From assembly GCA_037953745.1 (NCBI GenBank), contig JBAKBP010000765.1, forward strand, positions 186,001 to 250,000: DNA of 64,000 nucleotides, given 5' to 3'. How positions within the stretch are numbered: the first letter of the stretch is position 1; every line of letters begins with the position of its first letter. Source of the DNA: Lithodes maja. Lineage: Eukaryota; Arthropoda; Malacostraca; Decapoda; Lithodidae. The notes under the pieces are model-generated. The model saw only the letters and a list, made by a program, of their open reading frames with translations, was not told the DNA's origin and made no database searches. The translations under genes and the position numbers were made by a program. Below are positions 55,361-64,000 of this stretch, piece after piece.

Positions 55361-55864
55361 TGGATCTCAGTAAGTCCGATAAGTTACCTTACGATAAAAC
55401 CGTTGGTGGCAACCTCATCCACCTCCGATAATTCTAACGGACGCAGTGTTGTTGTGAGTGTAGTGCGGGGCAGTGGCAATGATCCCGGGGCTCCCGCCTC
55501 CTCGGACTTATTGGAACATAATATGTCTGAAGGAGTTAAAAGGAAAGCAACATAGACAGAAAAATAGAGCAAGGAAGATTAAAATATCAAACCACAAAAT
55601 TAATAATGAATACAAAACATTTATATGTGATGTTTATCCTAATTTTCTAAGGTGTTTCAGGTTGGCGAGTGATAGTGAGCCATCTAGGTGTATTTTGTCG
55701 TCCCTTACTCCCACAAGGGGTACGGCGGATAAGCAAGAAACACGAGAAAGGGAAAAGAGGTGACAGCTCGTCCACAAAAATCAAGCACACAACCATTCAC
55801 TCATCAGCTCCCCGAACAATCAGTAGCTTCACCACAGCGGTTATACTTCCGGACAAGGTCTCTT
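55361..55864. other. Unassigned, possibly once coding
   Basis: A plus-strand frame at about 55386-55550 is open for some 55 codons (ends EGVKRKAT then stop), but I cannot assign it. No splice or start signals settle it. Confidence 0.3.
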
Positions 55865-56352
55865 TTAACACCTTATTAGCGGGCTAGCGGTCTTATTTAT
55901 ATGTACCGCCCAGCGGGGTGTTTTTAGCCAAAATAGGGCTGTTTACGTGATCATTTTCATGCCTAAATAAGACCCAGAGCGTAAAACAAGTATCTATCCC
56001 TGAAAGGGCATAAACAGAGCTTTCCAATGACACCATAACGATCCTTTTATGATGGCTAGTTTTCTTGCAACAACCGCGCAACACGAGTGCAAAAAGCATG
56101 TAATTCGGTACTTTCCCCATACAATTCAGTATGTAGCGAGTGAGAGAGGGAGGGAGGAGGTGGGATTTGTGTCAGTAGGTTCGCCGCGGTGGTCTGGAGC
56201 AGTCATACGCTCGCTACTCTCCTGCCACCACTTGTCTCTCTCTCTCAGCAACATTACGTGCTGAAATTGCCACACGACCTATGTCGCGCGCCGCCAGATA
56301 GTCCAAATTTATTATACTGGACTTATGTTGCGCGCCGCTAGTTAAGGTTTAA
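55865..56352. mobile_element. TTAA-flanked MITE, copy 3
   Basis: TTAA at both ends with inverted repeats (TTAACACCTTATTAGCGGGC, and TTAAACCTTAACTAGCGGC from the right). The core GAGCTTTCCAATGACACC lies at about 56018. At 488 bp it is within a few bases of copy 1. Confidence 0.78.
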
Positions 56353-56399
56353 ATATCAAACATTTGAGATGATGACCTTCCAGGTTTGTCATTTAAAAG

Positions 56400-58040
56400 G
56401 ATGCATATACATTATACATTCATGTACGCTCTCTAACAAACTTCCTCCATTCATTCCTGTCATTTGCTAATTATTTTGCTTCAACCATTCCCTTTTCACG
56501 CTTTGACACACATTCCGAGACAATATAATACCATCTTCTTAATGGCTTTCCACGCCGTCTTCTTACCTCCACTTCACTGACATAGATCGTTGTAACTATA
56601 CTTTCTTCAGGCATTCTTGGCATGTGACCTCACCATCTGAGAACACTTTCTTCAACCTTTTCCTCTACCGACTTCTTATGTTTAGTTTTTACTTTGTCTA
56701 TTTCTTCGAACTTCTCACTCATTTGTTAGGAAATCCTTTTCAACTGCTCTTACTTGTGACTGTTCATTATTATACTATACCAGAGTTTCACATCCATACA
56801 TCAATGTCGGCACCAACACACCCTCATGCAATCCTCTCACTGCTTCCATACTCAAGTTACTGTTCCTAAATAAGGCTTTCATTGCTTCAGCTACCTTTAT
56901 TCCTTATGTTTTCTCTGTTTTCTGTTTTCCCCTTTTCTCAACCATGGCTCCTCCCAGATTCTAGGTCAAGCTGTTCTCCATTAATCCTTACATTACAAAC
57001 AGTGCATCCTTCTCTTTCTACTACATTTTTTTTTTTTTTTTTTTTTTTACATTTAATTTCAGACCTCGTCTTTCACATACTTCCACATATATTTCCACCA
57101 TCTGGCACAGGTCATTCTCGCCCTTGTATGCAGATGATGCAGTGTTATGTGCCAACACATTAGTGACAGACATTCTGATGCCACCACTTACCATCTCTAC
57201 TCCCTCTCTTCTTGTTCTGTCCTTTATTTCTTTCATTACACCATCCATGTAGATATTCAACGACCAGGGCGACATCACACATCCCTGTCTCACTCAATGC
57301 ACCATTTATTCTTACACATGCTTCACTACCATCGTAAAAGCTCTTCAGAGCATTCATAAAATGGTCTTTTACATCATACAGCTCTAAAACTTTTCCACGA
57401 TTCTTCTATGCTATCTCAAGATCTAAATATGCCATATATACTCTTTTGTTTTTCACATGCTTTCCCTATCATATTTTCAATTATATGATCTCTACACATC
57501 CTCTTGCACTTCAAAATCCACCCTGTTCACCACTCACTTTTACAGCCGCACTCAGCAGATGAATACCTCAATAACACATACATCAATTGGGTTCACCTTT
57601 ACCGTTATACAATTATTGTAATATACTTCCCCTCTGCCAGTCCACTGGCACCATTCATCTACACTATCAGTGTTTCCATGTTTCAATTTCTGTACTGTAT
57701 TCACTAGTTCTACTCTAGATATAATTATTCCCTCTGTCTTCATGTTTCCCACATGGTACATCTAACAGACCACTATCATTGACAACTGCTCTGTTTCCAT
57801 TTCTACTCATGAGTCCTTCAAAATAATACTTCCAACTCTCCCTTTTTTTTCTATTCATTCGTAATCACATTACCATTTTCATCTTACACATTTACACATT
57901 TCTGACCACAGTATCTCCTGCATTTATGCACTTCCGTCCAAAATCATGTCTTATTCTCTGCAACGTTTTCATTCATTTTTGTCCCCAAATCCTAATATAC
58001 TTTATTTGTTTTCCTTGATTAATCTCATTACTTTGGTGTT
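56400..58040 (-). pseudogene. Decayed RTE-like LINE, RT part
   Basis: In several frames the minus strand shows KDENGNVITN-like linker (about 57860), MAYLDLE (about 57435), FMNALKSFYDGSEACVRINGALSE (cited in part, about 57300-57360), RQGCVMSPWSLNIYMDGVMKEIK (about 57230-57290), ENDLCQMVEIYVEVCERRGLKLNV and a C-terminal end near 56400. The usual FADD region is degraded. A run of Ts at about 57026-57048 replaces coding sequence at the join to the thumb. The same family as 43390-44075. Confidence 0.7.
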
Positions 58041-59448
58041 GCTCTCATTGTACTTGCAATTGTACTCATTGTACTCATTGTACTTGCAGTGGAAGCTAGC
58101 CAATGTAACACCGATATTCAAAAAAGGCAGCAAATCCCTACCCAGTAACTATCGTCCAATTAGCTTAACCTCAGTTGTATGTAAAATGCTAGAAACGGTC
58201 ATACGAGACAGACTCGTAAATCACTTAGAGGAAAATAACATACTTAAAGATACTCAACACGGCTTTCGTAAAAAACGTTCCTGTTTAACAAACCTCTTAG
58301 ACTTCGTCCACGATATCCTCAACCTCTACGATGAGAGTAAAGCTGTAGATATTATATACCTTGATTTTCAAAAGGCCTTTGACAAAGTTCCCCACAAACG
58401 TTTACTGCTAAAACTAAAAGCGCATGGAATACAAGACGGTGTGTTGAAATGGATAGAAAATTGGCTCAACAACAGAAAGCAAAGAGTAGTCATAAACGGT
58501 AAGGCATCTAAATGGACCAATGTAAGTAGCGGGGTACCCCAGGGATCGGTACTAGGACCAATTCTCTTTCTAATTTACATCAACGACATAGATGAGGGTC
58601 TCACCTGCACAATCTCAAAATTTGCTGACGATACAAAAATTGCAAATAGCGTACTCTCAAAAGAACAAGTTGACGATATGCAACACAATCTAGATAAATT
58701 GTCATGTTGGGCCCAAATTTGGCAAATGAGTTTCAATGCGGATAAATGTAAAGTACTACATGTCGGATACCTAAATGAGAAAGCAAACTATTCGATGAAT
58801 GGCATTCAGCTTAAGAATGTAAACAGAGAAACTGATCTGGGAGTAACAATATCGAGTAACCTAAAACCGAGTCAACAATGTTCAGAAGTTGTTAAGAAGG
58901 CAAACAAAATAATTGGCTTTATAGGCAGGTCATTTGAGCATAAATCCAAAGAAGTTATCCTAACCCTTTACAATTCCTTAGTCCGCCCTCTTCTGGAATA
59001 CTGCGTTCAATCCTGGTGCCCTTATTACCAAAAAGATATAAACAAGCTAGAACGAGTTCAACGTAGAGTTACCAAAATGATACCTAGCCTAAAGAACAAA
59101 CCATACGAAGAGCGTCTTAGAGAATTAAATCTATTTCCTTTAACCCAGCGCAGATTAAGAGGCGACTTAATTCAAGTGTTCAAAATCATCAAAGGCATCG
59201 ACAATATGAACTGTAGTAAGTACTTCACTATCGACCAATCTAATTACACACGGGGAAACGGTTGCAAAATTATTGGTAAATCTTTTAACTCGCACGAATC
59301 TAAGAATTTCTTCTTCAATCGAGTTGTCAACTTGTGGAATGGGCTTCCCCGAAACGTTATAGACTGCAGCACCGTTGATTCATTTAAATTCCGCCTAGAC
59401 AAATATCTCGCATCAAACCCGCGACTGACTGCGTTTGTAAATGAATAA
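57946..59448 (+). CDS. Reverse transcriptase of a CR1/Jockey-type LINE, uninterrupted
   Basis: Homology starts at WKLANVTPIFKKGS (about 58092); the first 48 residues are flanking sequence. RT motifs in order: NYRPISLTSVVCKMLE, TQHGFRKKRSC, IYLDFQKAFDKVPH (catalytic Asp), SGVPQGSVLGPILFLIYIND, and KFADDTKIA (catalytic DD). The C-terminal tail follows with YCVQSWCPYYQKDINKLERVQRR and LRRLRGDLIQVFKI-type sequence, ending with WNGLPRNVI and a stop at 59448. About 450 codons without a stop indicate a recent insertion. The endonuclease half is absent, so it is not autonomous. Confidence 0.85.
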   Translation: MSYSLQRFHSFLSPNPNILYLFSLINLITLVLLSLYLQLYSLYSLYLQWKLANVTPIFKKGSKSLPSNYRPISLTSVVCKMLETVIRDRLVNHLEENNILKDTQHGFRKKRSCLTNLLDFVHDILNLYDESKAVDIIYLDFQKAFDKVPHKRLLLKLKAHGIQDGVLKWIENWLNNRKQRVVINGKASKWTNVSSGVPQGSVLGPILFLIYINDIDEGLTCTISKFADDTKIANSVLSKEQVDDMQHNLDKLSCWAQIWQMSFNADKCKVLHVGYLNEKANYSMNGIQLKNVNRETDLGVTISSNLKPSQQCSEVVKKANKIIGFIGRSFEHKSKEVILTLYNSLVRPLLEYCVQSWCPYYQKDINKLERVQRRVTKMIPSLKNKPYEERLRELNLFPLTQRRLRGDLIQVFKIIKGIDNMNCSKYFTIDQSNYTRGNGCKIIGKSFNSHESKNFFFNRVVNLWNGLPRNVIDCSTVDSFKFRLDKYLASNPRLTAFVNE

Positions 59449-59706
59449 CTTTATCCTCCCCTCAGTTACTAACCCATATGTCCCCTACTAACTTCCTAGT
59501 CCTGCCACGTTAGTGGTAGGGCAGTAGTTCCCTTTCCAATGTTCCCTTACCCACTCTAAACCACTGTTTGGACACTTGATCCTCAGTGTTTTGGAGGACA
59601 AGCAGCCTAGAAGGGTCACTAGATCTGTTGTTGCTTGATTTTCTTTGTACTTTGTACTTTGTACTCCTTTGTACTTTGTACTTTGTACTCCTTTGTACTT
59701 CCTTTT
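58087..59706 (+). mobile_element. CR1/Jockey-type LINE, 5'-truncated, inserted in the RTE-like LINE
   Basis: This lies in the opposite orientation to the RTE-like element, whose endonuclease part is on one side (59707-60300) and RT part on the other. The 3' end is an array of TTTGTACT units (about 59648-59706) rather than poly(A). A related TTGTACTCA array lies just upstream of the 5' end (58045-58086). Confidence 0.75.
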
Positions 59707-60300
59707 ACTTTTTCCACAGTTCTTATTCTGCATCCACACAAGACATTTACTTATTTTGTCATTCACGGCTTCCTTCACTTCTTCATCCCACCATGCTGTC
59801 CCTTTTCTTCCAATTCTGATTTTGCACACACCACATACATTCTTCGCATTCTTCACCAGGCAGTCCTTATACAGTATTTCTTCCATGCACTTTCAATCTC
59901 CATACAATCCATTTCACCTGCCATAAATTTGTGTTGTACCCTTTGCCTGTATTCTTTTGCTACACACTGATTTATCATTCTTTCAATTATTATTCTTTCA
60001 GCATTACAATTGTTTCTCCGATCTTTCTTCCACGCTCCTCTCAACTTTACCTTGCATAGCACAATCATGTGATGAGACAGTCCTCCACTCAAACCTCTCG
60101 CTGCTTTTGCATCACCAATCATTCCTCTTTCTGCCAACATATAATCAATCTGTTTCCATTGTAATTTTCACCTGGTATACCAAAACCACCCATGATGTTA
60201 TTCTCCGGACCAGTGCTAACTCTTCCATTCATGTCACACAGAACAATAATTTTATATCTAACACATGTTATCTATCACTTTGTTCAGTGTGTTCCAGATC
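59707..60300 (-). pseudogene. Decayed RTE-like LINE, endonuclease to RT linker
   Basis: The minus strand reads LCDMNGRV (endonuclease GDxN-type motif with Gly changed), IMGGFGIPGENYNGNRLI, DYMLAERGMIGDAKAARGLSGG, then KVKLRGAWKKD and GRKGTAWWDEEVKEAVNDKI, in shifting frames. This is the 5' continuation of 56400-58040, separated by the inserted LINE. The element ends at about 60300 where a tRNA-like SINE begins. Confidence 0.68.
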
Positions 60301-60303
60301 CTG

Positions 60304-60430
60304 TCTGTGTTGGTGGTGTAATGGATCAGATGCTTATGTTCTGGGTATGGTGTCCCGAGTTCGAATCCCGGGAGGATCATATGCATTTATTAGTTTATTC
60401 TAGTGCATTGGGGTTTATAATGGAGGATTA
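60304..60430 (+). mobile_element. tRNA-derived SINE of a second family
   Basis: A tRNA-like head (about 60304-60378) with A-box TGGTGTAATGG and B-box GAGTTCGAATCC, whose T-arm CCCGAG...CCCGGG pairs well. The tail is AT-rich with no poly(A) that I can define. The acceptor stem does not pair, so it is probably a SINE or tRNA pseudogene. Confidence 0.5.
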
Positions 60431-61280
60431 ATGTTGGGAACGGGGTGTTCCTTAATTGCACATGCTTGTCATATTCTTCACAGAGTGCATATGCTACCAC
60501 AAAATCACTAATTTCACCTTTTCAAATTAAAATTAACTAAAACTTAAATAAACATGCCCCTTGAATTCACATATTCATACCCATGCATTGCTTTACTCCA
60601 TTCCTCATTAATTACCATACCAACTCCTTCTTTACCTATAATATATAGCTGCTGAAAATTATGCAGAGTTTACTTAAACACCAAAATATATTGTGTTTGG
60701 AAAAAATACATTGTTTGACCATGTAATTTATTGGTAGACTTACAAACGTTTTCCTATTCTATTTTACCACGATTTACTTCACTAACGACTATGTTCCCCT
60801 CTGTCCCTGCCTCAAGCTGTTACTGACACTCACTTAATTTGGCGGTTGTGAGAGACTTTAAGAAAGCTGAGAAGTGAAGTGTGCGATAATTTAGATTCTG
60901 AAAGGCGGCAACAAATGTTCTTAGTTCAGCATTGCGTTACAGTGGTCACTTCTGAAAGCAAGACAAGTAAGAACAGGAAGAATGCGAGAAGGGATTAGTG
61001 TGGAAGTTGAAGACAACATTGGAAAGACAAAATACCTAGCCAAGGAACAGGGATTGAACAGTATACTTTGAAAGAAATACACGAAATACAAATGTGAGTA
61101 ACTCAGTTACAAAAATTTCGTTTTGCCTGTTTTGGTATTATAACGCAAAATGTAATAACTTTACCTAACTATAATATACCAAACATGCGGGTGTGTATTA
61201 CTTTAAACACACAATGCAATAATAGTAAACATACATGTCATCAGTAGCAATAGTTTAATAACATAGTTTAATATATTAAG
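60431..61280. other. Intergenic, AT-rich, no gene recognised
   Basis: Nothing supportable found. Confidence 0.5.
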
Positions 61281-61282
61281 TA

Positions 61283-61538
61283 CAGTCGGATACCATAGTC
61301 TCTAGCCCACTCATTAAATATTCGTAGACTTCATTTATTACTAATTATGGAAACACAGCTATGGACACAACCTTATGAATGTCATATTCTATACATAAAC
61401 TTCAAAACTATATATTATATGGTATTTATTGAAAATCAAGTTATATCCAAAAATCAATCACGCTAGTTATAATTGCATAACAAACATATGGGTTCCAGGA
61501 ATTCTTATGAGTGGGGTAGAGACTATGGTATCCGAGTG
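61283..61538. mobile_element. Tc1/mariner-type MITE
   Basis: Terminal inverted repeats of about 32 bp (starting CAGTCGGATACCATAGTCTC at 61283, matched from 61538 inwards) with two or three mismatches, flanked by TA on both sides (61281-61282 and 61539-61540). 256 bp with no ORF. CAGT termini with a TA duplication are typical of Tc1/mariner. Confidence 0.85.
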
Positions 61539-61540
61539 TA

Positions 61541-61930
61541 CCCAACCATTCCTATGAATTACTATGTTCATCTGTTTCCAATCCGACATACACACATACT
61601 ATTAAAGCAGTCCTTCCTGCCGCTGGAGTGCAGGATATTCTTTAAGTGATATAATCTGCATATTTCATCACTCATACGATATTGTTTCCCTCTGATGCAG
61701 GATCAGTATTCATCACAATATGTTTAACTTGTGCATATAGTTTACATAATCCAAGTTAATAGTTTAAGTGATATATTTAAAGAGCGATAAATCAGTAGTA
61801 GTGTAATAACACAAACAAGTTTGTTTTTGTGTATATTCTTTCACTCAATAATAGTGAAAAGAAAACATTAAGTTGGTATGCTGTTCACACCCAAATATAT
61901 TACATAATGATCTGATTAATGGGTATTCAC

Positions 61931-61993
<63 letters not shown>

Positions 61994-62004
61994 CTCATAT
62001 ATAG
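61541..62004. other. Intergenic with an (AT)n microsatellite
   Basis: The (AT)n run covers about 61933-61987. Nothing else is recognised. Confidence 0.6.
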
Positions 62005-62407
62005 GTATAGGGATGTGGCGACCCCAACGCCCGTCACTTTGTGGCACAGTCAGCTCCTGGAGGCTGGGACCAGGAATTCCACCTCCAGCATTGTTAGAAG
62101 GAGGCTGTAGCCACCAGCCAAACAGGGCGGTACTCCTGGGGAGTGCTAGGTGGTTGATAAGGACAGCTGAAAGTCATGTTTCACCACCTGGCCACACTAG
62201 ATGATTATTTATGTGCCTCATTAACACCCAGGGCAACCCCAGCCTGCCCTCCAAAACACCTTCCCCTACTATCAACACACAATACTACAAACACCTTACA
62301 TACCTCACTATGTCTCTACCAAAAACAAATGATGACGACATTACGACCAGCCTCGTAGTCCCCAGGGGGGGGGGGGGGGGGGGGGGACCAGAAATGCCCT
62401 CATCCTA

Positions 62408-62866
62408 ATGTTCCCTGACGACTCCACAAAATGCTCTGGACCACTACCTTCTACTCTTAATATTAACTTCTGCAACATGTGTGGCCTCTCTTCTAACTAC
62501 CACTCTGTGGAACACCACCTCTCTTCTGTCAACCCTGATCTTCTCTTTTTCACCGAGACACAGTTGTCTGAGACTACTGATAGCATACCCTTCTCTGTAT
62601 CCTCCTACTATCAGTATCCTCAGTTTCGAGCCAAAGGTGGATGTTGCATCTATGTACGCAACAATCTTGCTTTCTCTCGTGTTCCCAACTTAGATTCTTC
62701 TGAATTCTTAACTCTCTGGCTAAAGCTTTCTTGTCACTTTCAAGCTAAATATTTATGTGTAGTTTATCTCTCCCCTAATTCTACTAACTATCCAACATTC
62801 TTTGACTATCTAACTTCTACAAGTGGAACACAATCTCTCCTTTGGGTTCCTCCGACCATAAACTAA
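62408..62866 (+). pseudogene. AP-endonuclease-like N-terminal domain of the LINE
   Basis: The frame reads INFCNMCGLSSNYHSVEHHL then PDLLFFTETQLS, whose Glu matches the catalytic ET of APE-type endonucleases, GCCIYVRNNLAFSRVPNLDSSEF, and CVVYLSPNSTNYPTFFDYL. The GDFN and SDH parts expected later are not in this frame. From SGTQSLL onward the frame departs, with an SDHK-like sequence appearing out of frame at about 62848, consistent with an internal deletion of the middle of the domain. Confidence 0.7.
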
Positions 62867-62926
62867 TATCTGTCACCTGTCCTATCTCTCCGGTATGGTC
62901 ACCCGATCCCCCCACCGGGGCGGCGC

Positions 62927-63244
62927 TTGTGGCACATTGGCGCTGCCAACTGGGAGGTTTCTCGGCAGTACTTCTTTGATTTCCCTTGGAATGTCTTTTG
63001 CTTCCGTGGCTGGGGACCCTTGGAGAGTGCTGAATGCATTACCGAGGTATACCTCTCGGGCATGGAAGCATACATCCCATTTTCTTTCTCTCAGCCATCA
63101 GATGGTGCCGGGCGCCTCTTCAAACCTCCCACAGGCAGCATGCCTGATGTAGAATGCCTCAAGTTTTTGAGGGACGGTTATTTACACCACCCGAACATCA
63201 TGTGTGTCTCCATAGATCATACATTAGCAACATGTATCACATAA
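62927..63244 (+). pseudogene. Inter-domain segment of the same LINE
   Basis: This reads WHIGAANWEVSRQYFFDFPWNVFCFRG and ITEVYLSGMEAYIPFSFS, which I take as the region between endonuclease and RT. It is in a different frame from 62408-62866. After about 63100 the frame no longer resembles a LINE, so the element is truncated here. Confidence 0.55.
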
Positions 63245-63294
63245 TGTCACTGTAAGAAAAGTTTCAGTGTGATAAGTGCATAGATTCAAGTCTT

Positions 63295-63420
63295 ATAAAT
63301 GCCAACGAGTGGCAAGGCCCGTGCGCGTCCTGGTTACCATGGCAACGAGCGGCCATCTTGGCCCATTACAACAGCAGAACGTACGCACGTACACACGGCC
63401 AGCTGACGGACACCCCCCTC
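63295..63420. promoter_or_regulatory. Candidate host promoter segment with RFX X-box and YY1-like site
   Basis: GTTACCATGGCAAC at 63333-63346 is a perfect palindromic RFX X-box (GTHNYYATRRNAAC). Six bases later GCCATCTTG (63352-63360) fits a YY1 site. The surroundings are CpG-rich compared with the AT-rich neighbourhood, and no TATA box is seen. No downstream exon could be supported. This is a motif match only. Confidence 0.35.
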
Positions 63421-63556
63421 CCCTTCACTTTCACTTTCATTCTGTGGATCTCTCACACACACTGTTTATTGATTTTATACTTTATCATATATTTTATAGT
63501 TAGAATATGAGTTGTACACATTGTTTTAAGCACTTTTGATTTAGATATATGTGTTT

Positions 63557-63829
63557 TCAGTTTGTATTTTTAGTGGGGAGACAGTGGGAGGTGGTGGTGA
63601 AGGCAGGCGTGGGGGAGGACCATGCACGCCGCACTTGTTGTGTAGCAACTTGCCACCTCTCATCCTCAGCTCGTCTCTTCTGACCCCTACGATGGCCTGT
63701 CAGAATTTTGAGGAATGCCATGGGCTCTGGGTCATTCTCCTCCTCCTCTTCCCCACTTGGTGGGGATTCAACTATGTCATGGGGAGCAGTGGGGGAGCGA
63801 TACCCACTCTCCTCCCTTTGTTCCAACAT
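63557..63829 (-). CDS. Unrecognised 90-codon ORF, uncertain
   Basis: The minus-strand frame encodes an acidic run (GEEEEENDPEP) followed by a basic stretch (GHRRGQKRRAEDERW). I do not recognise a domain. It could be part of a nuclear host protein or transposase exon, or chance coding in GC-rich sequence. It lies on the far side of the candidate promoter but points toward it, so the two do not form an obvious gene. Confidence 0.2.
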   Translation of the reverse strand: MLEQREESGYRSPTAPHDIVESPPSGEEEEENDPEPMAFLKILTGHRRGQKRRAEDERWQVATQQVRRAWSSPTPAFTTTSHCLPTKNTN

Positions 63830-64000
63830 CGCGAGGCAGGTCAGACATGATGTAGCCTATCACTCGCGAAGTCAACGGGAAAACTTTCTTCTCCCCTCCT
63901 CCCGCGCGTCACCATCTATTGTATTTGTAAAGTGTTTTAAACTATTCTTGCTTCCAAATTTCTTAAGCTTTTCTCTTCTCATAATCTACTCTCAGATCGC

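Larger units (their letters stand above)
62005..63250 (+). mobile_element. 5' part of a LINE (endonuclease region), rearranged
   Basis: A GC-rich leader (62010-62340) and a run of 22 Gs (62365-62386) precede an endonuclease frame. The sequence then jumps over the middle of the endonuclease and continues with SDHKLISVTCPIS-like and WEVSRQYFFDFPWN-like segments. It ends around 63250 without RT. It appears to be the same family as the RT fragment at 53362-54501, judged from memory of such elements. Confidence 0.65.

Noticed and set aside
60192..60431. Plus-strand ORFs of 79 and 148 codons near 60000-60430
   Set aside because: They are antisense to the decayed LINE or overlap the tRNA-like SINE.

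Overview
This window is a repeat-dominated piece of an animal nuclear genome. The elements point to an arthropod, most likely a decapod crustacean, although I cannot fix the species. I see no bacterial genes, rRNA, CRISPR array or convincing intact host gene. Almost everything recognisable is a transposable element, several of them nested inside one another.

Positions 1-31748 hold a cluster of LTR retrotransposons. Element A (+ strand, 1-8462) is a Ty3/gypsy-type element cut off by the left window edge and by a 200-N assembly gap (8463-8662). Element B (- strand, 8663-17862) is a nearly intact relative. Element C (- strand, 17863-31748) is an older copy of the A family. C is interrupted twice: by B, and by a complete BEL/Pao element E (- strand, 19725-27055). 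A, B, C and a fourth element, F, all carry integrase upstream of reverse transcriptase (gag-PR-IN-RT-RNaseH). This copia-like order with a gypsy-type integrase (GPY/F module) is the arrangement described for the Gmr1-like group. Their LTRs are very long, from about 1.75 to possibly 2.6 kb.

Positions 31749-44519 are older intergenic DNA. They hold two solo LTRs of the same superfamily (35969-37751 and 39354-41106, each with a 4-bp target duplication), a TTAA-flanked MITE, tRNA-derived SINE copies, a Tc1-like transposase relic, an inverted dispersed repeat that supplies an empty-site copy for one solo LTR, and a 5'-truncated RTE-like LINE.

Positions 44520-52516 are element F, a full-length but internally deleted Gmr1-like element flanked by CCAC/CCAC. 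It sits inside a second copy of the TTAA MITE. Positions 52517-64000 hold a BEL integrase relic, two fragments of one LINE family, a decayed RTE-like LINE split by a CR1/Jockey-type LINE, a third TTAA MITE, a Tc1/mariner-type MITE, a cluster of three palindromes, and a CpG-rich stretch with an RFX X-box and a YY1-like site that could be a host promoter.

The observation I consider most worth following is a stem-loop in the LTRs of these elements. Its flanks (GCCAGGAG on one side) are conserved between LTR families, while the stem sequence changes and pairing is kept. This suggests a selected RNA structure.
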